Source of the DNA: Archilochus colubris
Lineage: Eukaryota; Chordata; Aves; Apodiformes; Trochilidae
Direction: 5' to 3'
Length of the DNA: 64,000 nt
Assembly: GCA_023079485.1 (NCBI GenBank)
Contig: CM041086.1
Coordinates: 13,524,401-13,588,400, forward strand
Of the stretch, positions 40,388 through 53,461 are shown piece by piece. The translations under genes and the position numbers were made by a program. How positions within the stretch are numbered: position 1 is the first letter of the stretch; every line of letters starts with the position of its first letter. A model generated the notes under the pieces. That model ran no database searches. It was not told the origin of the DNA and worked only from the letters and a program-made list of their open reading frames with translations.

Positions 40388-43300
40388 GAATGACCCCAGT
40401 TCCTTATGCAGGAGCCAGGGCAAGGAGGGAGCTTTTGTTAAGCTTTTTATTTGAAACTATTCACTTTGATTTAAGAGCCTGCTTTGCAACAGAAAATTCA
40501 TTGGGATTTTTCTGTATTCTGGGGCAGGTAGAGGAGTCTGTAAAATAAGGGTCTTGCTGCACTACTATTTCCTGCAATAATTCTGTGTTTGCAAAGAAAG
40601 TCAAGCAGTGAAAGAGGAAAAGTAACAAGGTATCTCTAAGTTACTCAAAGAGAATTTGGAAATTAATTTGCTCTCCTGAGCATCTGAAAGCCCAGCCTGA
40701 GACACCAAAGCTTTTTCCTGTATCCTGGCTGTAAATAAGCTGAAGAACATTTTCTGCAGAGGCTGAATCAACACTTTACAAATGTCACAGCTGGTGGAAG
40801 GTGTCCCTCATCTTCACCTCCCTGTCCTCTTTCTGTGCTTTGAAATTCAGAACCAATCTGATGGTAGGAAGAGTGCTCTGAACCTGCTTCAGCAGCACTT
40901 GCTTCTTTGAACAGTAAATAAAAGATAATCCCTGTGTTTGTAGAAGGGCACAAAGATGGGAGTATTGCAGCCTAGCCAGGTGTAAACTGGTTACAGAGGG
41001 ATCCAGAGACACCTGAGTGCTAATGTGCCATTTAGTTTGTAAGGTCATTGACTATAAATCCAGGAGAAACCTCTGTGTTGTTACTAACTGTGTTAAACTT
41101 CTATGAACTTATTTCTGTTTGAACTCCAGTTTTAAGAAAACCATCTACTTTTGATTTCCAAATTGCTGTTGATAGAATTCTTTGCAAGCTTAATGAAATT
41201 GTTGCAAGATAGAATAACTCCTTCTGTTAAAACTGGGAATCTCATTTTCAACCTGATTGCATCTGGCATCCACACCCAACCAGGGAGCCTCTGGTACAGC
41301 TTTGTCTGCAGACTGGAGATACCATGACCAGAGTTACATTCTCCACATTGAACCTCATTTCCAGTTGTCCTTTTTTCCCTTTCATCTTCTCACAGGTAAA
41401 CTAAATCTCTGGTGTCTCTATGTTCTCAGGCTTCTAACCATTCCTGTGTTTCTCTGTACAATTGAGCAAAAACCTTCTGAATTTTAATTTTCCATAGAGG
41501 TCTCAACAGTATCAAATAGAGAAATAATATTTCCTTTTCATCAGTACCTTTGTATTTATATATCTAACCAGCTCATTAATTCATTTGGCCTCAACATCCC
41601 ACTGTGGTGGTTTTCAACCAGGACCAGCCAGCTTTTTTTTTACAGTCATTGATTCCATGGTAGTTTTTTATCTTGTAAATATGGTTTGACTGTACACATA
41701 GGACGTGACATCTGCTTGTGCCATGTTGTTTGTGCATCTCTGGATGTCCTAGGATGTGACCCAGCACATTCAGATAATTCATCTGCTTACACTCTGTGTC
41801 AGCAATATGTTTCCACTTCACTTAAATCACACATTACAGTGTGTCCATTTTTATATTTTATTATTCAGCTGTTGAAAGATGTGGTCCAGCTCCCTGAAGA
41901 TACTGAAGACACTTGCTTAGGAGTCACAGTTTTCTGAGTTCACAATGAAGGTACAAGTCTTATGATTGATTTAAGTGAGCAATATTTGTTATTAATTAAG
42001 AAGCAGGATTGTATGTATTGTAGAAATGCTGTGGAAAGAAGGGGCTTTCTGTACTGTTTCTCTCAAGTTTTCTTCCATGTTTTCTAAAGCCAGCATAGGG
42101 AAGTGTGGATTTGTGTCCTCACTGGTAGTTCCTGCTGTGTGGAAAAAAAAAATGTCTCTGAATATAATTACTCAGTTTCTGTTAGCATCATATTATAATA
42201 AATAGAGAAAGGTGTATTTGTAAGGTTTGTCACCTTACAAAAAATCATTAGTGCTGACTTGCTCCTGGATCTGAGGAGTAACCTCACTACGTGCTCTTTT
42301 ACTGTCACTCCTGATTAGCTGTCACAGAGAGAAAGAAGAGAAACCATGAACAAACTGCCCTGATATTCACAGAAAGTATCATTAACTGTGCTAAATATAT
42401 CATGTTAACTCAACCTACCAAAGCAAGGAGTGTAAGCTTATCTCTCCTGCAATATCTCTCACCCTATCCTCCCCTTTTGAGGAGGACCCTCAAGCCACCT
42501 GTGCTCTGTAAAAATGTCTTTCAGCACCTCTGGTTGCCAGACTCTGAAATCAGTAAATAAGCAGCCAAGGCTCAGGGCTGAATGGGTATTTTTGACTTAA
42601 GTTTTAAAGTGATTTATGCTTAGTGATTTTTTTTTTAATTATTTTATTTTTCATTTCAATAACTGTGCTTGACGTGTAGTGATCACCCTTATCAGGGCAG
42701 CTTCTTGGTCCACTGTGCAACAAAGACTGGAGAAAATGTTTTGTCTTTATTTTAGTCACTAGAGTTTATTACTTGACTGTAATCCACAGCAACTCTCTTG
42801 ACACATTATCTGTTCTTCTTGTTTCCACGAAATTCTCCTATATGGGTTGCTTGCTCACAACTCCTTTCCATGTAGACTTTTAAACTTGTGGCCTGAAGTC
42901 ATTCCTTTGCAAAAAGCTGATATCATGGATTTAGGACTCTGCTAATTTTTCATTAGCAAATGTCATAATACAACCTGATGAGGACCTCATTGCCTATAGG
43001 CCAAAGAATTGAGATTTTTTTTTCCTGGTGTATCTATAATTTTTAAATGTCTTCTAACCATAAGTACTTTAGTCTGTCAACATTTCTTTTAGGTTGGTTG
43101 CTAAGAATAGGGAAACATAGCAAGGAAACATATTCAAAGTAGGATACAGAAGATGAGGTTTCACCATTGCACTGGTCCTTCACATCTTCCTGATAACTCT
43201 TTCTCTCCTTGGTTGGCTTTACAAGCCCCAAAAGGGTTAAATAACCTTTGTGTTTAACAGAGATCTATATATTGCAGGGTAGGAGCAGGCGTTTTTATGG

Positions 43301-46055
43301 CAGGATGTGATTTAGGGATTATTAAAGCAACAGTGGCAGAGAATCTTAAATCAAAGCAGAGCTTGGTGTTAAATTACATAGTGCTGAGTTCTGTGCTTCT
43401 GGGTAGTTTTTCTTAATTGTGCCTGTTAAAATGTACTTTAGAGTTCCATGTCTTGTGCTGTGATTTATGGATATAGATTCTGCTTCTGCTCATGAATAAG
43501 AAACTTTGCAGCCTCCCTACAGCTGCCTGGCCCACTAAAGACCTGTAAAGGGATATGGTCCCAGGGAGCCATTTAGCTCATTCCCTGAAAGCCATTACCA
43601 GATGTTCTCTCAGTCTTTCTGTTTTAGGGGTTTTGTCCTATCTGTTCCACTAGGATCACTAATTATCCACTAAATTAAATCTGCATAAAGAGGTCCCTAG
43701 AACTTTCCTTCTGGTCAGTTTTTTAGGTGTTCTGCCTCAAGCTAAGCCCTAACTCCAGTCAACCAAGTCTGTACCAATTTTGTATTTGAACCTTACCTTC
43801 TGCCAGCTTCTTGCTTGCTCTTGTGGCTCCATATAAAGTCCATTTTCTCCTTGTTCTTTTCAAAAGAACTTGAACTAGATGCCACCCTTCATAAATTTGG
43901 CATATTAAGCCTCATAAACATCAGTCTTAGAGACTTTTCTCCCACTCAAACAAAAAACAGACAGTTTGCTCAGGCAAATTAAGCACAGGTTTTAAGATAT
44001 GTTATTTCCTATTTCCATTCAAAATTCCTACCCACAGTCCTAATTCAGAATTCACTTTCAAGGTTTTTATTGTACTTGGTGCAACCACGATAAACTTTGC
44101 TAATCAAAAATTCTAGAGATTTATAAGCAACATTTTCTTAGCAAATGTATTTTTTTCAGCACAGGAGGGGAATTACATTTCTGCTTCCCCCTCCAGAAGC
44201 CTCTGTTGTTCAGATGATGCTCAGATGATGTTGCTCAAATGAAGCAAAGAAACTGCTGCTACTCTTGTTTGTTTTAGAAGAACTTTTCTTGCCCCTGAGG
44301 TGGTTCCATGCTATAGTATTTTACTGTTTCTGCCCATGCATGCATCCATTCCTAGCAAACCCCTTTGAAGTGCTGTTGTTACAGGAATTTTGATTTGCAG
44401 AGCTAAGACACAGGAAGAAAGGCAAGTTTGAGTTGCAGATCAGTACAAAGATAGTGGAGCTAGTGTGGTACAGAAGTGCAGCACAGGCTCAGGTGCCAGA
44501 AGGATGGAAATTCTCCATCTTTCAGAGCCAGCTGGGTCAGCAGCAGCTCTAGGATCCCTCTATCACCAAACACAGGGATGCTGAATGGGATTTCTCTAAG
44601 GTTAAGCAGAAACTAATCCATGTCTCTGTCAGAACATGAAACCATCCTTCCACCTGGTATCCATGAATACCTCCTGGTATTCACCTCTGTGAAGAACAGG
44701 AGGACTAAGAATTTCAGATTGAATGTTCTGAAAGCTTTGCAAGCTCAGAGCTGGCAGAGAATCAGAGATGGCCCATGCTAGAAAATACATCAGAGCCAAG
44801 GGGAAGGAAAGATAATTACACAATACTGCTGTAACCAGTAGAATGCACTGTTCCAAAAAGATATTATTATTTGTTTTGTATCTGTTTATTTTTAAGCAAG
44901 CTTTTCTTAGCTGCAGAATATGTAAATTATTGACTAATTTCAAAGATCCATATTCTTCAGTTCTAGTAAATGTCTTGAAATAGTTCACTTAAATGAAAAC
45001 TTGCATATAAATATTCAATGAGTTCTGCTGACCAGAATAGATGTGCTCATTTATCCTTCAAGCAGACATTTTGTAGAGCCAGGAAGTTTTTGCTTACTTG
45101 GGGTTTGGTCCAGAAATACCAATCTCTGTCAGTAGCAAGCTTCTACTTGAGGCCCAGGATCCTCTTGGCCCACCTCATATTGATGCAAAATATTATCTAT
45201 GAATCCACTTGTATAAATTCATTCTTTTTTTCATCCCGTTCAGAACACTGAAGAGGTTACACCCTCATTTCAATTCCTTCTCATGTTTCAGAACTTGATT
45301 TCACATCTCCCTTCCACAGTCTCTGTTTTATCCTCTTGCTTACAGGCTGTTTTCTAGGTTTGTTTTGCCATCTTTTAGTACTATTACTAATGTGATTCCT
45401 GACCTCTATATTTTATTTTACTTCAAGAATATCAATGCCTAGGCTGGAAGTATTTCCCACCCCCTTCCCGAGATGATCAGGTTTTGCAAGTAATTTTCCT
45501 GACTCTGAACTGTAATAGAGCAAATATCTTCCATGTTGTTGGAAAGACCTTCTGTATTTTCAATCAATAGAGCTCTTGCATGAGTTCACTAAATTCAGTA
45601 TTTGCACAGTTAGCCTGAAACTGCTGAACTGTAATAAGCAATGAATATCTATTAAGAGATTACTAACGAAAACCTAAGCACCATTAATTTCTCTTGAAAT
45701 CTGACCCCTCAAAATGTAAGCAAATTGACTGGGTTCTATGTTAATGGAAAGATTTATTTTTTTAATTTAAATATTTTACCAAGCCGTGTCAGTTTTATAA
45801 AACAGGGTGTCTAATTGCAAAAGCTTCCTCTTTCGTTTGCAGTTGCATCCAGCTTGGAAAGTAATACACCCTGTGTTATGAGAAATTCGTGCAAAGTGAT
45901 TTAAAAGCCTAGAGAACTATTTGTACCCAAAGGATCTATCCTAAAAGGTGTGAACACACTGATCAGAATCCCCCAGGTATACTCTGTAAGTTGAAATAAT
46001 TGAGCCTTTGAGTTTCTCAGGAATTCTGTCATCTGATATCCTTACCAAGATCCCT
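40388..46055. other. Non-coding, no gene recognised
   Basis: No supported gene. A T-rich tract lies at 42627-42650. The 119-codon minus-strand frame at 44629-44988 shows no motif or splice context. A short tandem duplication of TCAGATGATG lies around 44212-44232. The part at 45.77-45.92 kb has several CpG and balanced composition and could be a conserved element, which cannot be tested here. A TATAAA at about 43832 has no supporting promoter context. Confidence 0.6.
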
Positions 46056-46080
46056 TTAAGGGGGCAGGGAGCCCCCTTAA
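46056..46080. repeat. Perfect 10-bp hairpin, G/C-rich
   Basis: TTAAGGGGGC, the spacer AGGGA, then GCCCCCTTAA: exact reverse-complement arms of 10 bp with a 5-nt loop. Six of ten pairs are G-C, so the fold would be stable as RNA or single-stranded DNA. A second perfect hairpin begins six bases later. No run of T directly follows it, and bacterial-type termination does not apply in this genome. Confidence 0.9.
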
Positions 46081-46085
46081 TTCCC

Positions 46086-46108
46086 TGTAATTCCCTATGG
46101 GAATTACA
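46086..46108. repeat. Second perfect 10-bp hairpin, adjacent
   Basis: TGTAATTCCC, the spacer TAT, then GGGAATTACA: exact reverse-complement arms with a 3-nt loop. It begins five bases after the first hairpin ends. The linker and the left arm share a TTCCCT word, which suggests that a short local duplication or template-switch inversion formed the pair. Confidence 0.9.
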
Positions 46109-48025
46109 AAGACCACTGGCAAGAGTAAAGCCAAAACCAGAGGACCATCACATCCAGTGCCTGTAGGACTGAGACATTAGTGCTGTAAATCCCTTTCAAG
46201 ACTGATTGGAGCTGCTCTTCCTGTCACTTAGCCTGATCTGTCTGCATGGTCCTTTGGAGTTCAGAACATGAAAAATCTGTGGTGTGGAACAGGTTTGTTC
46301 ATTTCTCTCAAGTGCCAGGGAATGGATTGTATTGCAGTCTGGCAGCTGGTAACATCTGAGAAGACATGGGGCTAATTTCTTAGATCAGAACAAAGTTTGA
46401 AAATGTACTTGCCACACCCATCTCAGCAAAAAAACTTGTAAAGTTTTTTTCCCTACAAGCCATTATAAAACAAGCAAAGGAAACAAGGCATGGTCAGACC
46501 AATCACTTCTTGTCTCTACTATCTGGTAAACCAGCAAGTCCAGGATTTCAGCTAAATACATAAGACCTGATCACATCCCTGGAAAGGGGCTTTGTCCCAG
46601 TCTGGATGAATATCCTCATCTCCCAGGTAGGAAGTGTCCCCAGTTTAACTCTTCCAGGTCAGTGATTTAGGGGCTGGAACTCCCTCCATCGGCCAGGCTG
46701 AGGCTGCTGCTCTGCCCCAGCACAGTTTGGGACAAATCAGGACAGCAGAAAGCTAAGAGCATCCTCCAGCCTCCCACATCCTCAGTGCCCTGTGCTGGCC
46801 ACTGGACCATTGATTTCCCACTAGCTCATTGTAAATCTGTGATTTTCATCTTCTTCCAACTTCAGATGTTTTATTGCCTGCAAATTTCATTTGTGAATTT
46901 TGATCAGCAGCAGTGCCCAACATCCCAGGAATGAGCAGGGATTCAGTGGTACCTGTTTCAGCATGTTCATTCATTTTATGCTTGAATTTAAGTGATCACT
47001 TCACTTTGAAAGGAGCTCAGGAAATCAAGGGAATAAATAAATAGCAATATTAAGCTCTATTCTTGTTTGTTAGGAAACCCTTTGTTTTAAATGACAATTT
47101 CAATACTTGAACATACTACAAAGTAGGATCATTGTAGATTTTAACCCAACATTCATGTACTGTAGGGTACTCATAGGTCTCTTATTGATTTAAGAGCTGT
47201 TAGCCAGAAGGGTTACTAACATCAAGCTTTTTTCTTCTTTTTTTAACATTAGAAAAACCAGTCAGGACTCTTAAGTCTTCAGACACTGGTAATATGCATA
47301 ATTTAATGTGTAGCCTTTTGATAATACAGCAAAAGGATATGCAAATATGCCAGTTTCATTTACAGAGTTGAAATCTGCTTCAATAATTCTTGTGAGATAA
47401 GAAGAGATAAACTTTATGTATTCCTTTCCATCAAAAGGCCATTGACAGCCACTTTTAATAGCTCTAGTGCTTTCTTTGTCCTAAAGTACAAGCTGAAATT
47501 GTTATTTTCTCCTAGAAAAACAAGTTACAAGTGAAAACGGGCTACTATATCCGGGATGCTTCCTGTAGCAGGCAGCCTGCACTGTGTCTAGCTCAGCATC
47601 TAACATGCATCCTCTTCAAGAGCCTGCAGAAAATAGTTTCACCACTAACCATTTCCTATGCAGTCCTTCTGCCACCCTGATCATCCAGCTTGAAAGTACC
47701 AATCAACACTATATTCTGGGGACACTTAGATGTGTTTTTAAAAGAATCAATTTGGCTGACTCTTCCTCATGGTTCCAAGAAACAGCTGAGTTGGGCTATC
47801 CCCTTCTAGTGAGCTTGTCCTTCAAAAATCCTTGACTTTTTCCAATCTTATCCCCTCAGAAGCACACACAAAAGCAGAGGTAGTGTACAACAGTATATAG
47901 ATTTTAAGAAACTGTGACAAATAGTTAATTGACATCTAGTGTTAGCATTCCAAAGGCTTTTAGCAGCGAAAAGAATTGAGGATCCATCCTTAGCAACTTG
48001 AGGTTGTTCTGGAACACTAAGGGGG
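46109..48025. other. Non-coding, no gene recognised
   Basis: A GC-richer patch at about 46.6-46.8 kb is followed by AT-rich sequence. The stretch 47.26-47.40 kb contains an octamer ATGCAAAT (47339-47346) and TAAT words. No exon or RNA gene is supported. Confidence 0.6.
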
Positions 48026-48076
48026 TTTTTTTTCTTTTTTTTTTTTCTTTTTTTTTTCTTTTTTTTTTTTTTTTTT
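48026..48076. repeat. Interrupted poly(T) tract, 51 nt
   Basis: The run lengths are T8, C, T12, C, T10, C, T18, directly after five G. Read on the minus strand it is an A tract with single G. The minus-strand open frame 47848-48183 passes through it as a run of K and is low-complexity, not a gene. There is no TTTATT close downstream, so a minus-strand processed retrocopy is not supported. Confidence 0.92.
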
Positions 48077-48763
48077 GCTGGAGGAAAATGATTCAGCCTA
48101 TAAATTACAGAGGAAAAATTGAAGTGCTTTAATTTTGCCAGTCCGGAGATTAACCAGTGAATCTGTACAAGACTTTTAGCCAATTTACTTCAATTGATCT
48201 GGTTTTTCTCCAGAGCATCAGTGTACCACTGCTCTCAGAAATAATGACAGCAGCTTTGCAAGGAACAGGACTTGTATCACTTCTCTCTTCTGCTTCTGGG
48301 GTGTCAGCTCAGCAGCTACCCAGAGACAGGGGGCAGGTACCATATCCTCAGTCCTAGGGGTGATGGATGTGAGTCCAGGGATTCCATTGGGATGAAGATC
48401 AAAAGATGGGCAGTGCTTGCTCTGTTTGTCTGATATAACCAAAGGAAATGTACCTGGGCTATCCAAGGCAGACAAATCTCTCTGGGCAGCAAGGCAGCTT
48501 GATTTAGTCCTGGGCTTTTGGTTATTACAAGTGAAGGAGTGGTCTTCATTAGCTCTGATCTATTGGTTTTGAAAGCAAAACAAATTTCTACTGCTATAAA
48601 ATTGCTAGAAACTGCCTGTACGTGGTCATGCCAGAAGATTAACAGAGGCCAGGTCAGCTACCATTGCTGAGCTTATTTTTCACATTAGTTTCTTTAGATG
48701 TTACATTGGTACAAAAATGGGCAAAAAAAAAATGCCTTTGTAGGTACCATAATTTTCATCCTT
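48077..48763. other. Non-coding interval between opposed T and A tracts
   Basis: About 690 bp lying between a long T tract on the left and a 19-nt A run on the right. Overlapping short frames occur on both strands (48157-48357 plus, 48218-48475 minus, 48316-48549 minus), none recognised. The arrangement is what two retro-insertions in opposite orientation would leave, but no body with known identity is visible. Confidence 0.5.
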
Positions 48764-48782
48764 AAAAAAAAAAAAAAAAAAA
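48764..48782. repeat. Poly(A) run, 19 nt
   Basis: Nineteen consecutive A. A shorter run of ten A lies about 30 bp before it (48723-48732). There is no AATAAA upstream. Confidence 0.9.
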
Positions 48783-51064
48783 GGCATATGAAGGACAAGA
48801 GTGACTGGAAAATTTAAAGGGAAAGCCTGAAATTTAGCAGGTCCTGGCTAGGTTTACTGCTGAAGATGCATAAAATACTTTAATAAAGCACTGTAAGAGA
48901 TCTGGAGTAAAGTATCTCTGACAATATTGTTTAAATCTGATTTTATGGAGAACAGACACCTGGCAAAACTTTTGTTTGTTTGTTTTTTATTTCTTTAAAG
49001 GAAGATTAATAAGTTCTAGGTCTTGATAAATGGCAAGCAGAAATGTAAGGTTTTTTCCTTGACCTAGTTCTGATGTAAAGGTTTAATTCCCATCCCATTA
49101 AAGCTATCCAGTGGAACAATAGGAGCATTGACAATAAAGATCTGAGTGGAAACTGAAGTGATTTATTTGTGCTTGATCCTCCAGTTAATACAAAATGAGG
49201 AAGATGTTCAGATTAGTGCCTCAACTTTCAGTATTCATCCTGAGACAAAAGTGAGCACATAAAGTAGTTTGCTGAAGCTCACAACTGGCTGAGATGCACA
49301 GCAAATTATTTGATTAACTAACTTACTGTCTCATAACAAGGATCTTGACTTGAAAACCTTCAGAACTCAAGTGCACTCTGAATGAAGAGAGCACTGACAG
49401 GTTTTTTGCATGCCATAGCTACAAGTTACCATTTCTTAGAAAAATACAGAGGGAGCATTTGTCAGGGCCTCAGCAAGTGTCTTACATAAAGATTATCACG
49501 AATGGAAATGGACCAAGTTGGCCAGATCTGAGCTGGTTCCCTTGAAATGTGTCATTGGCTGACTCCTATGAGGGTTTTATCAGCACAATATGAGTGAACT
49601 GTTGGGAAAAACACTTAAATTATTCAAATACATCATCCAGAGCTCCTGCCGTTGCCTGGTGTTAATGTTTTTAGTTAGGGTTATCTAATCCTAACTGCTT
49701 GATTATCACATTAGCATTTCAGTCTGTGGAAAGCAGTAATCTTCTCCAGGCTCCAGCAAACCAAAGGTTTCTGGAAAACCTTGATGATCAGCATGTGGTT
49801 TTTCTGTTCATTCTTTTGCCTCCCTATCTGGCAATACACACATGATCCTTCAACTGATTTCACACAGGGATAGCATTCACAGAAGAAATCCTGCTATTCT
49901 CTCTATAGAAATATCCTATTAAATAGACATTTTAAAGGAATCTTGCCTGCAGGTGTTACCCAAGAATTGAAAATGCACCAAGTTGGGCTATATTTAAGCA
50001 ATAGTGACTGATGGAGAGGCTGTTTCTTCTCAGCAAAGTGTTCCAGGACTTATCTGGTAATTAACTGCTTGGAAATTCCTCCCTGTCAGTCATCACTGCC
50101 TGGGTATTAGGCAGGGGAAGGGGAGAAGACTTCTCATTAATATTAGGAAATGCCAGGCAGCTGCTGGTTTGCTATTATGAAGCATGCAAGAACACTTAGC
50201 AGTACCAAAAAGGTACTTTTGAAGGTATTATGATGGCATGCAAGTTTTCCTAGATATGGTCTGTTTATATATAGAATTTAGAGAGCATCATAATTGATAA
50301 GAAAGCAGGACTATGCCAAATTTTTCATTTTGGTTGCTCTCAGTATGCTGCCAGGTGAAAAAACCAACAGCTTTTGCCAGGGACAGGTGTGCATCAACTT
50401 TCAGAGGTTGGGAAGAACTGGAAGTCCCAGACAGAGGCAGGAATGAACCTGCTCTGAGCAAGGAGCAGGATGCTCATTTGGTATTTCTGTCTGGTATTGT
50501 GCTTCATTGCAATGTGCAGGAAGTATAATAAAATAAAAAAGAAAAAGAAAAAAGAGAAATGTAGCAGTAGTTATAAATTAACAACGAAATAAAACAGATT
50601 TCATATTTGAAAAAATATCTGTATCTTTTAAAATGCATTTAAATATTAAAAGAAATTGAAATCATATGGATGAATGTCACTTATATAAATATGCCTAATC
50701 ACGATACAGAAATTAAATAATCTATCATATTAAAAAACATTTAAAAATAGGCCATATTTCCACATAGGCAGAGGAAACTCAATTCATGGCTCTCAGGTGG
50801 TCCTTTAGCTCCAGCTTGCACAAAAAGAGCTGCATGGACTTGCTCTGATCTACAGCAAATGTTCTCACACTGTGCTCCAAGGTGGATGTTGACTTCTCCA
50901 ACCCATTATTCACTGTTTTGATCAAAATTTCATGCACTGTATCTTAAAATCTGAAGGATTACCATTCCTTCAGACAGATGCAGAACCCTGCCTATCTGCT
51001 GCACCCTTGGCAGATATTCTATATAACAATGTTAAGGTCATTTCTACATGAAGTATTTTCTTGA

Positions 51065-51130
51065 AATCATGTCATTTCAATGGAGTCATCTGTATTGATG
51101 ATGCTCAGATGAGAGTAGCTGCTTCTAGAT
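51065..51130 (+). repeat. Possible ancient amniote repeat fragment
   Basis: The order of words TCATTTCAATGGAGTCATC, then GATGATGCTCAGATGAGAG, resembles a consensus I recall from turtle, crocodile and bird genomes in which TTGACTTCAATGGAGTTA is followed by TTACAC and GTGAGAGCAG. The similarity is partial and recalled, not computed. It could equally be chance. Confidence 0.3.
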
Positions 51131-51977
51131 ATATTACCAAATATTCCTAGCTTAAATCCTCAGATTTCAGACCAGGAGATCTCATAAGGCTTATCAGAGG
51201 ATATAACAGCACAGGAGACTGCTCTGGGGCAATTAAGAACTAATGAAGCTACAGTATTGATATTTTAGCCCAGACACCCACAGACAAGATCACTGCCAGC
51301 TGGAACAACCATCCTGGCAAGGAGAGAGGAACAGGAGCATATTTAGTGGGAAAACAGCCCGTGTCAGGTAAAGGAGAAGATGGGATCAGTGATTCAGAAC
51401 TTTGTTTTACAACATCGAAGCCTGATCCTCAGTCAAGTAGAAAAAAAGAGAGGCTTTTTTTATGACACACCTGAATTACAAGGCAAATTTTATTTCTGGT
51501 AACCACAGATTGTAATTCAGGGTCACCAGGAGGAGAAAGGAAGGGGTGTTGTCATTGAGAAAGTCCATATATTAGCCAATATTTGTCAAAAGTGTGTGGT
51601 TTTTTAAGTGAATATAGATCTTTTCAGACTTTGATAGATTAATTTTGCAACAGAAATGTTTCACTGATTTTAGGACTAGGATTGAGCCAGGTGAGCTATA
51701 AACTCTATCTGGCCACCTACTCCCTCTGTGATTTTGGGCAAGTCCATTTTTCACTCTCAGGCTTTCATCTGTAAAATGGGAATAGCAGTGATTACACCTG
51801 TACTTGTCTCAGCTATTCATACCTTTCACATATGCAGAGACTTCTGACTCTTTTTAAAATATGATATATGTAGTATAAACAGTAAGATATGAGCCTTGGT
51901 ACCTTCTTTGGGGAAGAATTTCTTTTCTTGCTAGGATGTACTTTAGATGAATTTTCCTAGATCTCATTTGATTATAC

Positions 51978-51995
51978 TGCTATTATATAATAGCA
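51978..51995. repeat. Perfect 18-bp palindrome
   Basis: TGCTATTATATAATAGCA equals its own reverse complement with no spacer. Roughly one such exact palindrome every few windows of this size is expected from composition, so it is noted as structure, without function. Confidence 0.85.
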
Positions 51996-53461
51996 TTAGG
52001 ACTTAATTTGAAATTATATAACTGTTTCTTTGAGCCACAGTTGTGTAGTCTTGGGTTTTCTCATTAAAAGGAACTTTTTTTTTTCCCTGTGTTAGGAATA
52101 TATTATGGTTCTGGACTGTGCAAAAGAAAAGGATAACCTGCAGTTATCTGTAAACTTCTGATTTTATAGCTCTTTACTACCATGAGCTAAAATTGGGGTA
52201 GAAATGGCTGGTTCAAAGCAGAATGGTTAAATGAAGAGATCTGTGTTTGGTTTCAATTTTCCTCAAGATATAACCACACCATTTATATTTTATCAATATT
52301 ATAAGAATTTTTTAAAGAGGAAGTGCTAGAGAAAGTACCACTGGAAATTTTCTTGTTACTTTTCTATTTGCTTTGTTAGAAAAGCCTTTCAGGTACTAAG
52401 AGTATTTCTGGTTGGGTTTGTTTGTCATTTCCAAAAGCCCTTCAGAGACCATGGGTAATTGTGGTTGGTTTTTTATCAGCCAAGTGCTTAGAACTCTTTT
52501 TAGGAAGGAGTTGGTTTGTTCTAAAGCTGAGCAAGACCTGGTATGATTTCTGAAGCAGCTTCCAATTGCCTGAGAATGTCCCAATAAGCAAATAAAAGAC
52601 AAATTAATTAAAGATAAAGGGGGAAGGAGGAGCTGGACTTTCAAAACTGCTTCTATGATTTAGAGGCATAACTCCTGTTATAACTCCCAATTTACTGGGA
52701 ATTGCCTGTCTAAATCTCCCAAGCTCTTTTGAAACTACCACCCAGTAATTTTTTTCCCTGGGCAGATATCACCAGCTCTTACTTTTCTCCAATGAGATAA
52801 GTGTATCATATAAAACATCCAGCAAAATAACTCTATAATACACACTTTTTATATACTTTTTATGCAGTTTAACAAGGGTGAAATACTATCTGTATAAAAA
52901 GTTTAAATGGCTTAGTTCTGCCATGGATTATTTCGTATTTAAACTGTAAAATATTGATTCCTTGCCAAATCTCATCTGGGGTAGTGCTTTCCAAGTCTGT
53001 CTTCCATTTCACTTTGGTTTAAAGGATCAAAGAAGTTCCATTACCCAATAAGCCAAATCTATCAGGAGACTTAAATCTCAGATTCAAAATGAAGTGTATC
53101 TAAAGGCTAAAGAAAAAAAATTGTATTTTGTCAGAGGTAGGTAAATACTGTAAAAATGGATTCACCTCACTGGAATGGAATCCCTGCCCCACCTCTGTGG
53201 CTTTCAGTTGATTTTTCAGTGCATGTGAACAAGAGGCTGCTTTTGTTCCAAGGCAAGATGAATTTCTAGCCACACTGAGTACCTGGGTGTCTTCCCCTTT
53301 CATAGTGCCCACCTGCACCCAGTTGGGCTTTATAGGAGGTAAGGCTGTAGCAGTTCTCCATCAGACCCACTCTCCTTGTAGGAGTGTGGAATACCCTGTA
53401 TTAGATGTTTCATTTCCTGTTGAAAGATTTTTCTTATTCCAATTTTAAATTACTGAGTGGT

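Larger units (their letters stand above)
48783..53461. other. Non-coding, no gene recognised
   Basis: AT-rich sequence with no supported exon. It contains a purine-rich A tract at about 50526-50559, a near-palindrome with telomere-like words at 49673-49696, an exact 18-bp palindrome at 51978-51995 and a possible ancient repeat fragment at about 51065-51130. All open frames are under 85 codons. Confidence 0.6.

Noticed and set aside
47848..48183. Minus-strand 111-codon frame with a run of lysines
   Set aside because: The lysine run is the poly(T) tract read in antisense. No domain or splice context exists.
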